From Girardinichthys multiradiatus (lineage: Eukaryota > Chordata > Actinopteri > Cyprinodontiformes > Goodeidae), in NCBI RefSeq assembly GCF_021462225.1, contig NC_061816.1, forward strand, positions 26,273,049 through 26,337,048: a DNA stretch of 64,000 nt, given 5' to 3'. The notes under the pieces are model-generated. The model did no database searches and was not told the DNA's origin. It saw only the letters and a program-made list of their open reading frames with translations. Shown one piece after another: positions 33,760 to 43,539 of the stretch. Made by a program: the position numbers and the translations under genes. Position 1 is the stretch's first letter. Each line of letters starts with the position of its first letter.

Positions 33760-34560
33760 CAGCTTGACTCCACTGCTGAAAATCATCACCTCTTGCTTCT
33801 CCGTCCCTGCTGAAGAAAATCATCCCTACATGATGCTGCCACCACCATATTTCACCTTCAAGATAGTTTGTTCAGGAAGCTTATGGCTTTCTTTTAACAA
33901 TTTAATAATCCAGCTACCAGAATATGGGATTGCACTCTAATATTTGTCTGTTAACTGATTTTCCCACCTGAACTGTGGATCGCTACAGCTCCCCCAAAGT
34001 TACCATGGTCCTCTTGACTGCTTCTCTGATTAGTGTGCTCCTTGCCCAGCTCAGCTTAGGTGGACGTCCATGTTAGGTCTGCAGTTGGTCCATCCTCTCT
34101 CCATGTTCAGATGATGTATTGAACAGAGCTCTGTGAGATGTTCAAAGTTTGGGATGCTGTTTTAGAACATAACCCTGCTTTGAACATCTCCCCAATGTTC
34201 TCCCTGACCTGTCTGCTGTGGTCCTTGATCTTCATGGTGCTGCTTGACTTTTATCTTCTCTGAGGCCATAAACAGAACATCTGCATTTATAATCAGATTA
34301 ACACAATTTGGTTTTATTCAGGACTATCAGGGTAAAGGGGGCTAAATACATATTTACCCCACACTTTCAGATTTCCATTTGTCAAAGACTTTAGAAATCA
34401 TGAGACATTTTCCTTCCACTTCACAATTGTGCATTACTTTGTTGTGGCTAAGCACAAATAATCCAAATAAAATATATTGACATAAGTGAGTTTTAAGTGA
34501 CAAAATGAGACATTTAAAAAAAAAAAGATAAAAAACTGCTAATACTTTTGGAATACTGTC
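33760..34560 (-). mobile_element. Tc1 relic of another lineage
   Basis: ATGATGCTGCCACCACCATA, TTACCATGGTCCTCTTGACT, TTCTCTGATTAGTGTGCTCC, CCTGACCTGTCTGCTGTGGT and CTTGATCTTCATGGTGCTGC are the reverse of a Tc1 transposase from its middle to its start. The terminal repeat TTCCTTCCACTTCACAATTG follows. It differs from the family at 18484 and is frame-broken. Confidence 0.68.
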
Positions 34561-35640
34561 AAATTCAGTAGATTTTCATAATAGCAACGGATTTCATCAT
34601 GTACATTGACTTCCTTGTAGCAGGAGTCTTATTTCTCAATAAATCACTTCACATAGTCTTACCATGCTAAAAATGTTCAAACTCAAAGGTAAAATAAAAT
34701 TCTCGTTGTTTTTGTTGGGTTTTTACATTGTTCTTCAAAGTCTGAATAACAAAAATAAATGAAATGCAGTTTTACAGAATAAAAAATCAACATCATATAG
34801 AATATATCCAACCAATCACATTGTCAGTGGTTCCCTCCCTGGCTTCCTTGTGGTCGACATATAACTGCTATATGTCAAGATGCTTGTGGTTGACTGTAAG
34901 ATGCTCAGCAAGACGACAGAACAACTTATAATTTCAGTTCATTTGCCATCAAAGACAAAAGCTGATGCAAAAAAATGACAGAGGGAGAAAGAGAGGGGAA
35001 GGGGGAATTAGGGAAATGCAATGATGAGCTTGAGAAAGAAAAGTAGGGCACGAACCAAGGAGGCAGTACAGGAATCCTTTATTTAGTTTCAGTCTGTCAG
35101 CTTATTGGATACGCATTCAAATGAAAATCACACCAACAGGCTTCAAAAACCAGAACCAATGCTACTGGTTTGTGAAGGCAAACCAGTAGCATGTGGAGTT
35201 CATCAGCTTTTTCTAACTGTGCATGAAGTGACTAGACTGTTCCTCTTCAGGAATTTGTTTTTTTTAGGTGAAAAGAAAGGATTTCTATCCAACAAAGCTC
35301 AGCTGTGTGCAGGTCCATATTTCCAAGTGACTATAGCCTTAGCTTCGCCTGGTTCCAGATTCTGTCCCCGCCATGCTTCTGCCACTATCACTGAAGGTTG
35401 AAATGCATACAGCCAGTTTTCAGATTCAACTTGACATGTTGTTCAAAGCTTTAAAAGTTGTTTTGGGCAAAAAGACAAACATTTTTTAGAGACCATCCAA
35501 CCAGAAACATACTGAATGTTTAAATGTTTCAGATCATCCAATTCTAATATCAGAGAAAGATAAGCTGAGAAAAGACAGGAGGCAGTTTTCATTTATTAAG
35601 GAATAAAATCAAAACCACCCTGGCCCTATTGGGAAACAAA
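34561..35640. other. No recognised gene
   Basis: The 98-codon frame 35105-35401 has no motif. CCATGCTTCTGCCACTATCA near 35375 resembles a Tc1 GGGS region read in reverse, but it is too short to call. Confidence 0.4.
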
Positions 35641-35642
35641 TG

Positions 35643-35644
<2 letters not shown>

Positions 35645-35680
<36 letters not shown>
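35645..35680. repeat. (TA)n microsatellite
   Basis: About 36 bp of TA, directly next to a Tc1 terminal fragment. Confidence 0.95.
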
Positions 35681-35751
35681 TACAGACCAAAGGTTTGGAC
35701 ACACCTTCTCATTCAAAGAGTTGTCTTTATTTTCATGGATATTGTGGCTTC
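35681..35751. mobile_element. Tc1 terminal-repeat fragment fused to an L2 LINE
   Basis: CAGTACAGACCAAAGGTTTG, then GACACACCTTCTCATTCAAA and TTTTCATGGATATTGTGGC, are the first 65-70 bp of the family at 36725. The sequence then switches directly into L2 coding sequence at about 35752 (CTTCTACTTCTGGAGACTC). Confidence 0.75.
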
Positions 35752-36440
35752 TACTTCTGGAGACTCTAGGAACCACCAGTAAACCTGCAGTCTGAGAACA
35801 AAGTGCTCTGTTAGGAACATATGGACCAATCAGATCTCTGATGTATGATGGAGCTAGATCATTAAGGGCTTTATATGTGAGGAGGAGAATTTTAAATTCT
35901 ATTCTGGATTTAACAGGGAGCCAATGAAGGGAAGCTAAAATAGGAGAAATATGATCTCTCTTTTTAATTTTCATCAGAACTCTTGCTGCAACATTTTGAA
36001 TCAGCTGAAGACTTTTAACTGCATTTTGTGGACATCCTGATAGTAAAGAATTACAATAGTCCAGCCTTGAAGTAACAAAAGCATGGACTAGTTTTTCAGT
36101 CAGTCCTGGATAGAATATTTGTAATGTTGGCAATGTTCCGGAGATGAAAGAAGGAAATCCTAGAAACGTGTTTAATATGGGATTTAAATGACATGTCCAG
36201 ATCAAAAATAACACCAAGGTGTTTTACCAGAGGTTTTATTACCAGAGGTCAATTTAATGCCATCCAAATTAATTGATTGACTAAGCAGTTTCTCTCTCAA
36301 AGATTCTGGTCCAAAGATGACAACTTCTGTCTTGTTTTACCTAGTGGACGCATCTATATATAGAGAAGTGAATTGGCCCAAGCGCTAAACCCTGTGGTAC
36401 TCCACAATTAACCTTGGTGATTGAAGATTATTTACATAAT
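35752..36440 (-). mobile_element. L2-type LINE fragment, sister of 14945-16035
   Basis: Minus-strand coding for LVHAFVTSRLDYCNSLLSG, LIQNVAARVLMKIKKRDH, LASLHWLPVKSRI and LLTYKALNDLAPSYI. It is nearly identical to 15350-15917, with small indels near 36100-36240. Its 3' end is missing, replaced by the Tc1 fragment. At 36390-36420 CCTGTGGTACTCCACAATTA is RT sequence further upstream (GTPQG region in reverse). Confidence 0.78.
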
Positions 36441-36535
36441 TACATAAATGATTTTTGTTTGCTAAATGTCAGAATAACGACAGTGGGTTTTTTTATGCTT
36501 TCTTTAAAATCGGAGATTTACAGAATGTACTCTAA

Positions 36536-36722
36536 GATTACATTGCCTTTTGGTGAAAGCCCACATTATAAAGTCATGGCCTTGTATATGTCTGAGTTAA
36601 ATGGAGGCACACCAGAAACCACCCAAGACATCAGAAAAAGATCTGTTTACCTCCACAAATCTGGTTCATCCTTGGGTCCTATCTCCAAATACATGAATGT
36701 TCCACATTCACCTGTTCAGACA
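36536..36722 (+). mobile_element. Sleeping Beauty-type Tc1 relic, interrupted
   Basis: Frame 36414-36785 contains IRKRSVYLHKSGSSLGPI and SKYMNVPHSPVQT, the first helix-turn-helix of Sleeping Beauty-type transposases. The sequence stops at VQT, exactly where the TA of the next Ile codon is expected, because another Tc1 element begins at 36725. Confidence 0.78.
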
Positions 36723-36724
36723 TA

Positions 36725-37655
36725 CAGCACAGACCACAAATTTGGACACACCTTCTCATTCAAAGAGTTGTCTTTATTTTCATGACTATGAATATTGTAG
36801 CTTCACACTGAAGGCATCAAAACTATGAATTAACACATGTGGAATTATATACTGAACAAAAAAGTGTGAAACAACTGAAAATATGTCTTATATTCTAGGT
36901 TCTTCAAAGTAGCCACCTTTTGCTTTGATTACTGCTCTGCACACTCTTGGCATTCTGTTGATGAGCTTCAAGAGGGAGTCACCTGAAATGGTTTTCACTT
37001 CACAGGTGTGCCCTGTCAGGTTTAATAAGTGGGATTTCAAGCCTTATAAATGGGGTTGGGACCATCAGTTGTGTTGTGCAGGAGGTGGATACATTACACA
37101 GCTGATAGTCCTACTGAATAGACTGTTAGAATTTGTAGAATGGCAAGAAAAAGCAGCTAAGTAAAAAAAAAAAAGAGTGGCCATCATTACTTTAAGAAAT
37201 GAAGGTCAGTCAGTCCGAACAATTGGGAAAACTTTGAAAGTGTCCCCAAGTGCAGTTGCAAAAACCATCAAGCGCTACAAAGAAACTGGCTCACATGAAG
37301 ACCGCCCCAGGAAAGGAAGACCAAGAGTCACCTCTGCTGCAGACGATAAGTTCATCAGAGTCACCAGCCTCAGAAATCGCAGGTTAACAGCAGCTCAGAT
37401 TAGAGAACAGGTCAATGCCACACAGAGTTCTAGCAGCAGACACATCTCTAGAACAACTGTTAAGAGGAGACTGTGTGAATCAGGCCTTCATGGTAAAATA
37501 GCTGCTAGGAAACCACTGCTGAGGACAGGCAACAAGCAGAAGAGACTTGTTTGGGCTAAAGAACACAAGGAATGGACATTAGACCAGTGGAAATCTGTGC
37601 TTTGGTCTGATGAGTCCAAGTCTGAGATCTTTGGTTCCAACCACTGTGTCTTTTT
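36725..37655 (+). mobile_element. Tc1 element inserted in the relic, 3'-truncated
   Basis: Starts CAGCACAGACCACAAATTTG after TA at 36723-36724. The terminal repeat and leader (TTCAAAGTAGCCACCTTTTG, GGTGTGCCCTGTCAGGTTTA) lead into a transposase. Recognisable sequence ends in the catalytic domain near 37655, so the 3' half and terminal repeat are lost. Confidence 0.82.
37140..37655 (+). pseudogene. Tc1 transposase, N-terminal half, frameshifted
   Basis: Begins MARKKA at 37140, but a short indel within the A-rich codons moves the main reading into the frame of 37177-37671. That frame holds the first HTH (GQSVRTIGKTLKVSPSAVAK), the GRPRVTS linker, the second HTH (AQIREQV, TTVKRRL), and the first catalytic Asp in VLWSDESKSEIFGSN. 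The second Asp and the Glu are missing because of truncation. It is inactive, and of a different lineage from the 334- and 339-aa transposases of this window. Confidence 0.8.
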
Positions 37656-38478
37656 GGTACATTTTGACTAGCCACACCCAATGCTTATTACTGCTCGACC
37701 TCTAGACTCAAGTGGGCTGATGGACGTCAAAAAGCAACAATTATGCTTCTGAAAACCATTGACAACCTCCAGCTGCCAGGACATGACCTAAAACCCACCA
37801 TTCATCCTATAAAACCCTCCAATGATACTGATTTAGAACAAAGTGGACCACAATTCTTTCACATCAACATAAAACCCTCATTACCAGTTAACACAAACAC
37901 ATAATGAAATCAATATGTTAACTGAGCCTATTAACATCACTCTCTCAGAGGTGGAATTCATCCGTTCCCCCAGGCAGCATTGCACCTCCAGTTCTTTACT
38001 ACCCAGAATCATCAACGCATCCATGTCACAGTGTCCTTCTTCCATTGTTCCAACCCAAAGCCTGAAACGTAGCACACCTTCCAAATGCTTCCTCCTCAAA
38101 TTTCTCCAGTTACATCACAGCCCGGCGCCTTCCAGGCCTCAGTGTGCACCGACAGCTCAGACTAGTGGGAGCCAGGTCATATTTCGCCCCTTGCCTGCTT
38201 CCTCTGTCTCTGTGTCTGAGCTTTTTTAGCTCATCTTCTCCATTTTTTCACCCCTCTCTTTGAAGGCTTCACAAAATGCCTGTCCACATCCATTCTTTCA
38301 TCACCCCATCCCCTCCCCTACACTTTCTCCTGCCGTACAAATTAATACAGTGCCTGCTAACAAGCGTAGGGTTCATGCAGCTAAGCCACCCACTTGGTTC
38401 TCGTTAAAAGACCTAATTCCGAATAAATTTGCCCTGGCATTTTCGCTTTTCAGGAATACTATTTGCTCTGTTTATTCA

Positions 38479-38486
38479 CATAGGCC
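38479..38486. repeat. Target duplication CATAGGCC, left copy
   Basis: The 8 bp CATAGGCC directly precede the hAT left end CAGGGGTGAAAGT. The identical copy is at 41242-41249. Confidence 0.92.
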
Positions 38487-38718
38487 CAGGGGTGAAAGTA
38501 GTTTTAAAATCTTGTTGGTACTTAGGGGCGGAGCTAGAGGGGGGAATGGGGATATACATATATGTGTGTATGTTAATTGTTACTCTCATCTGTGGCCCCC
38601 TCGACATCTCTCTCTCTCTCAGCAAAGTCCAAACTCAAACTAATTAAAACGTATCAATATTTTACTTTACTGTAGGCTGTCTGTATAAGGCAGAAGTTAG
38701 AATCACTTGACAGTGTAG

Positions 38719-38746
38719 AATATATATATATATATATATATATATA
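38719..38746. repeat. (TA)n tract at the Tc1 insertion site
   Basis: The Tc1 element was inserted into a TA repeat; a matching TATATA tract continues at 40357-40384 on the other side. Confidence 0.9.
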
Positions 38747-40356
38747 CAGGTCCTTCTCAAAATATTAGCATATTGTGATAAAGTTCATTATTTTCCATAA
38801 TGTAATGATGAAAATTTAACATTCATATATTTTAGATTCATTGCACACTAACTGAAATATTTCAGGTCTTTTATTGTCTTAATACGGATGATTTTGGCAT
38901 ACAGCTCATGAAAACCAAAAATTCCTATCTCACAAAATTAGCATATTTCATCCGACCAATAAAAGAAAAGTGTTTTTAATACAAAAAACGTCAACCTTCA
39001 AATAATCATGTACAGTTATGCACTCAATACTTGGTCGGGAATCCTTTTGCAGAAATGACTGCTTCAATGCGGCGTGGCATGGAGGCAATCAGCCTGTGGC
39101 ACTGCTGAGGTCTTATGGAGGCCCAGGATGCTTCGATAGCGGCCTTTAGCTCATCCAGAGTGTTGGGTCTTGAGTCTCTCAACGTTCTCTTCACAATATC
39201 CCACAGATTCTCTATGGGGTTCAGGTCAGGAGAGTTGGCAGGCCAATTGAGCACAGTGATACCATGGTCAGTAAACCATTTACCAGTGGTTTTGGCACTG
39301 TGAGCAGGTGCCAGGTCGTGCTGAAAAATGAAATCTTCATCTCCATAAAGCTTTTCAGCAGATGGAAGCATGAAGTGCTCCAAAATCTCCTGATAGCTAG
39401 CTGCATTGACCCTGTCCTTGATAAAACACAGTGGACCAACACCAGCAGCTGACACGGCACCCCAGACCATCACTGACTGTGGGTACTTGACACTGGACTT
39501 CTGGCATTTTGGCATTTCCTTCTCCCCAGTCTTCCTCCAGACTCTGGCACCTTGATTTCCGAATGACATGCAGAATTTGCTTTCATCTGAAAAAAGTACT
39601 TTGGACCACTGAGCAACAGTCCAGTGCTGCTTCTCTGTAGCCCAGGTCAGGCGCTTCTGCCGCTGTTTCTGGTTCAAAAGTGGCTTGACCTGGGGAATGC
39701 GGCACCTGTAGCCCATTTCCTGCACACGCCTGTGCACGGTGGCTCTAGATGTTTCTACTTCAGACTCAGTCCACTGCTTCCGCAGGTCCCCCAAGGTCTG
39801 GAATCGGCCCTTCTCCACAATCTTCCTCAGGGTCCGGTCACCTCTTCTCGTTGTGCAGCGTTTTCTGCCACACTTTTTCCTTCCCACAGACTTCCCACTG
39901 AGGTGCCTTGATACAGCACTCTGGGAACAGCCTATTCGTTCAGAAATGTCTTTCTGTGTCTTACCCTCTTGCTTGAGGGTGTCAATAGTGGCCTTCTGGA
40001 CAGCAGTCAGGTCGGCAGTCTTACCCATGATTGGGGTTTTGAGTGATGAACCAGGCTGGGAGTTTTAAAGGCCTCAGGAATCTTTTGCAGGTGTTTAGAG
40101 TTAACTCGTTGATTCAGATGATTAGGTTCATAGCTCGTTTAGAGACCCTTTTAATGATATGCTAATTTTGTGAGATAGGAATTTTGGGTTTTCATGAGCT
40201 GTATGCCAAAATCATCCGTATTAAGACAATAAAAGACCTGAAATATTTCAGTTAGTGTGCAATGAATCTAAAATATATGAATGTTAAATTTTCATCATGA
40301 CATTATGAAAAATAATGAACTTTATCACAATATGCTAATATTTTGAGAAGGACCTG
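38747..40356 (-). mobile_element. Complete Tc1 element of the 334-aa family (1610 bp)
   Basis: Inverted repeats of about 210 bp start CAGGTCCTTCTCAAAATATT on the left and end in its reverse complement on the right (…GAGAAGGACCTG), each flanked by TA. Each repeat has an outer copy (TCAAAATATTAGCATATTGT) and an inner copy (TCACAAAATTAGCATATTTC) of a transposase-binding type motif, the IR/DR arrangement. The repeats look intact, and with an open transposase this copy may still be, or recently have been, active. Confidence 0.93.
39024..40028 (-). CDS. Tc1 transposase, 334 aa, open
   Basis: A DD34E transposase with the usual length for Tc1. The N-terminus, MGKTADLTAVQKATIDTLKQ, begins the first HTH (to about residue 42), followed by the basic linker GRKKCGRKRCTTRR at 49-62 and a second HTH (about 65-110, ATVHRRVQEMGY). 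The catalytic core has D148 (LFSDESK), D238 (FQHDLAPAH) and E273 (SPDLNPIENLW), with 34 residues between the last two, and SVMVWGA around 185-191. The end is SAKGFPTKY and stop. The start codon gives the natural N-terminus, and no stop or frameshift is present. A second copy of the same family begins at 63578 with the same 277-bp distance from the element end to the stop codon. Confidence 0.94.
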   Translation of the reverse strand: MGKTADLTAVQKATIDTLKQEGKTQKDISERIGCSQSAVSRHLSGKSVGRKKCGRKRCTTRRGDRTLRKIVEKGRFQTLGDLRKQWTESEVETSRATVHRRVQEMGYRCRIPQVKPLLNQKQRQKRLTWATEKQHWTVAQWSKVLFSDESKFCMSFGNQGARVWRKTGEKEMPKCQKSSVKYPQSVMVWGAVSAAGVGPLCFIKDRVNAASYQEILEHFMLPSAEKLYGDEDFIFQHDLAPAHSAKTTGKWFTDHGITVLNWPANSPDLNPIENLWDIVKRTLRDSRPNTLDELKAAIEASWASIRPQQCHRLIASMPRRIEAVISAKGFPTKY

Positions 40357-40721
40357 TATATATATATATACATATATATATATTTCAATTGTTAAACAAC
40401 TGCAATGTATGAAACAATGATGAACCATTTTCTGATGCATAACTTTTCATCTTCCGTTTCTATCTTTTCTCTTGAACGAAGAAGTTATTGTTCTCTGCTT
40501 TGTGGTCAAGTTTTGATTTCATTTAAATTAAAAAATTTGACAGTTCGGTTGTTTTCGCGGTTTTTATTTAAAAGTCTGTAGATGGAAAGTGATTTATTGT
40601 TCGTCCTGTCCTAATAAAAGCTGCGTTTTTTTATGTCTGTGCACCACCTGTGTAAAATCTCCCAGTCCATTAAATCGAACGCACCGATCTCCTTGGCAAC
40701 CGCTCTGTTTTGGAGGTAAGC

Positions 40722-40731
40722 GCGCATGCGC
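40722..40731. promoter_or_regulatory. NRF1-like palindrome GCGCATGCGC in the hAT element
   Basis: GCGCATGCGC is the core of NRF1 sites. It lies in the CG-rich patch of the hAT element, 30 bp after CCTTGGCAACCG, which resembles an RFX half site. This could be a promoter relic carried by the element; the function is inference. Confidence 0.35.
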
Positions 40732-41241
40732 TCTCGTGTAGTGTATGTTAAATCTCTGGTCATAAGCGGTGTTTTCGAGTTGTAATGTTACCGTAATTCA
40801 GCAAAATAACATGAAACACAACTAGTTACTCCCCCTTTGCTTTTAATTATATTATGTTATATAATATATTTTGCAGCGAGCAGAGAGACATTGAACATAG
40901 CAATGCACGTTTTAACAGCTGGCTGTTCACAAAAGCCTCAAGCTCCGAGGGAAGAGAAGCAAAGCAAGAGCATTGAGGCTCCAGCATAATAGAACAGTTC
41001 AGAAACAATTTGGAATGAGGGGAAAAAAGCTATATTTATAAAAAGATGAAGTCGTGTTTTAGACACCCTATTGGTAACGGATCTGATCTTTGTGTGCTCG
41101 TGAATTTTTGCAGCCATAACTGGTTCTGGATGACGGCCTCATAGCAGACAGCCATTCTTCCCTCTTCCCGTTACCGCGTACCAGCACAGAATCTTTTAGT
41201 GGTACGCAGAACCGTACCGTACCGGCTCACTTTCAGCCCTG

Positions 41242-41249
41242 CATAGGCC
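41242..41249. repeat. Target duplication CATAGGCC, right copy
   Basis: Perfect repeat of 38479-38486, directly after the hAT right end GCCCTG. Confidence 0.92.
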
Positions 41250-41615
41250 AAAACCTAATCACTATCTTACCATCATTCTCGACATGGCTTTCCACTTCGG
41301 AGGCACTGGTGTCCACCAATACCACATCCTCTTTACTACCTAGGCTGCAGGTCAATTGCACCACTCTAATCAAGGGCCATGTTGGGGCACTCTTGATTCA
41401 GAATTGTACTGCCACACATTTGCTACAATACATCTCCTGCAGTCTTTGTGATACTGCTTTTCAACCATCCACTGCATGTATATCCACCATACCTCTCCAT
41501 TCTCGTTCCTCCTTCTTGATCATCTATCTTCTGCTGCCCCTCTTCTACCAGTCATCCATAAACCCATCAACATCCACAACTCAGTCAATATTGCATTCCC
41601 AAAGGGTGTCGACAT

Positions 41616-42020
41616 ATGAGGCTGCCCACCCAGTCTGGTATCAAAAAGGCTCTATGGTCCAAAAGCAGACATCACCAAGCTCTTCTTATTCACCCAGACT
41701 TCTGCCTTTTTTCAGAGATTTTTAAAAAGAGACAACTTTGCAGTCTCTCCTTTGGCTGCAGAAGTAGCCCAGAAATCTTTGACTTTCTTTCAGAAACAGT
41801 ATGCTGGAACCTCATTAATAACTGTAAGCTTCAATATGTTCGGCACCTTCTCGACAACTTTCAGATTGTGACCTCACCATCCTCTCCTAGATGCTATAGG
41901 CGTGCTCTAACTAAAGCTTTCGCGTACCTTGGCGTCTCTCTTGCTGAAGAAAAAGCTACTGGTCCATGAACCTCAATAGAGTTTCTGGGCATTACTCTTT
42001 ACTAATCCTCTTTCCAAGCA
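41616..42020 (+). pseudogene. Ngaro/DIRS-like reverse transcriptase fragment
   Basis: Frame 41616-41969 aligns with the end of the RT domain of Ngaro-type elements: IHPDFCLFSEIFKK, LSFGCRSSPEIFDFLS (usual PFGLRSAPYIFN), HLLDNFQIV (usual YLDDF), YLGVSLAEEKATGP. After a stop, SIEFLGITL continues in the next frame, the conserved FLGI box. The catalytic YxDD has become LLDN, so it is dead even apart from the stops. The N-terminal RT part is missing. Confidence 0.72.
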
Positions 42021-42304
42021 CCTTTCCCTCTGGAAAAAATACAACATATCACTTTGCTCCTATCAAACTTCATGCTCACTGACAGATGTTCCAAACAACA
42101 GTTGCGGCCACCTCAACTATCACTCCTCAGAGAAAATCCTTCATTTAAAATCTCTTGACTAAAGCAGCCATTATCCTGACTCCTCACAACCCACTTGTCC
42201 TTTATGAATCATGCTAAATAGAAATGCGTCTTTGACATCACTTTCTGTCCTCTTGGAACAGCATATCTTTCGTTTATAAGGATTTCATTACTAATCCTGA
42301 TGAC

Positions 42305-42440
42305 ATTTGGCTCAACACAGATGCAATGCCTATCATAGGCTTCGGTGGATACTACAATACAGATCCAACTAAGTGGCCCCGAGTTCAGATTTCTCCAGCG
42401 ACAGTTGATTTTACCCTCATCCGTTCATGACCCTTAACCC
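42305..42440 (+). pseudogene. RNase H-like remnant
   Basis: LNTDAMPIIGFGGYYNTDP follows, where RNase H of DIRS-type elements has a TDAS-x-GFGA stretch, then KWPRVQISPA. It is short and degenerate, and the call depends on the RT and recombinase neighbours. Confidence 0.5.
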
Positions 42441-42739
42441 ATTATTATCGACGCAATCCTTTGGGGGCATGAATGGGCCAAAAGGTCAAATCTCATCCAC
42501 TTAGAAAGCACAGGATTAGTAGAAATCATTAATAAAGACAGATCTCTTTGATTAGCTTCCTATAGTGCTCAGGGTTCGCGAACTTCCAGGCATTACCCTT
42601 CTATTCATCCATGCCTTTCAGATATCTCCATTAGTAGCTACTAAACTCTCATTCTCACTCACCAACCAAGGAAAACTAAACAGCTAGGAATCTCTTTTCT
42701 AATCCACCTCTTCCTTCTCAGCTCGTTCTAAGGCGGTAT

Positions 42740-42850
42740 TTCACCAGCATTTTTCAGTCCACTCCTTCTGTATTGGAGCTGCATCTACAGCATCCAGTGA
42801 AGGCATCCCTGATCAAACCATTAAAATCATCATTTGAAAAGCGCATTTTA
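42740..42850 (+). pseudogene. Tyrosine recombinase C-terminal box, degenerate
   Basis: VHSFCIGAASTASSEGIPD followed by QTIKIII resembles the HSFRIGAATxAAxAGLPDxLI box of Ngaro/DIRS recombinases. The catalytic Arg of HxxR is replaced by Cys. A stop follows, then FIYTQVF where the catalytic Tyr region (YxxYIR) is expected. Confidence 0.6.
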
Positions 42851-42860
42851 TATTTACTCA

Positions 42861-43539
42861 GGTTTTCTGACTGATCATTAACTATGATGCCTTTAAGACA
42901 ATAGAAACCCCTTTAGTTTTTTTTTTTTTTTTGAGCTTTCTCTGTCTCTGAGACATGTTGGTGTTCTGATGATGCAAAGCCTAGAAAACTGAAGGCTCTT
43001 CTGTTGTCCTTAAAGTTTCTTGTTTCAGAATGTATGTCAGTTAGCATCCAGCTAACAAGGCAGGCCTCGATGTCACTGCCGTAAAGCTCTGTGTGCTTCT
43101 CCAGGAAGCTTCACTGTAGAAAGACCAGTGAGAGAGATGATAAATAAAGGTGATGAAGTATTTTTTATAAGTGACATCTAGAACTGTGTGTGGCAGGAAT
43201 GCCATTTTTACACACAAAATAGGAAGCTCTGAAATTTGTTGTTATTCACACAAGCCATTCAAATTCTGCAGTTTCACAGCTGGATATATATGAGTGGCCG
43301 TTTAGCTGGATGTGCTAAAGAAGGTAAATGGACATTTCAGTTATCTGGTTTGAATGCTTTAAATACCGAATTTAAATTCATGTTCCTGTATTTATCAAAA
43401 CTGGTCCAAAGAAGGAACAGCGGTAAACTTGAAGCAGGGTCATGGGTGGCTTAGGTTTTATGATGCACAAGGGTAGCCTGTGTGGTCTAATTCAAGAGAC
43501 AAGCCACTGAAGCTTAAATAGCTATTTAAGCTTAAGCTA
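42861..43539. other. No recognised gene
   Basis: Contains a T run at 42918-42933. The 72-codon frame 43236-43454 lacks any motif. Confidence 0.4.

Larger units (their letters stand above)
38487..41241. mobile_element. hAT-type non-autonomous element, itself split by Tc1
   Basis: The left end CAGGGGTGAAAGTA and the right end ACTTTCAGCCCTG are inverted with one mismatch, flanked by a perfect 8-bp duplication, the mark of hAT elements. Without the Tc1 insertion and one TA it is about 1.14 kb with no transposase frame. The interior holds a CG-rich patch at 40660-40760 and CCGTACCGTACCGGCT near the right end. Confidence 0.9.
38396..41420 (+). pseudogene. Ngaro-like gag segment, split by a hAT insertion
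   Basis: The left part (in frame 38260-38486) reads FALAFSLFRNTICSVYSHRP. After the hAT element the same frame resumes at 41242 with RPKPNHYLTIILDMAFHFGG, then GVHQYHILFTT, a stop, and AAGQLHHSNQG and CWGTLDSELYCHTFA. Both parts are in the same frame if one copy of the 8-bp duplication is removed, which shows that the hAT element entered a once-continuous ORF. The QYHILF and WGTLDxELYC blocks match what I know of Ngaro-type first ORFs. It is inactive. Confidence 0.62.
37881..42860 (+). mobile_element. Ngaro/DIRS-like tyrosine-recombinase retrotransposon, degenerate
   Basis: Reading left to right on the + strand there are a gag-like segment, an RT fragment, an RNase H-like segment and the C-terminal box of a tyrosine recombinase. 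This is the order of Ngaro/DIRS-group retrotransposons, which integrate with a recombinase instead of an integrase. Stops and frameshifts are frequent. A hAT element splits the gag-like part. The outer limits are approximate because these elements leave no target duplication and their ends were not seen. Confidence 0.68.

Noticed and set aside
38429..38647. Open frame crossing the hAT left end as a gene
   Set aside because: It is the Ngaro-like gag frame running by chance into the hAT element.
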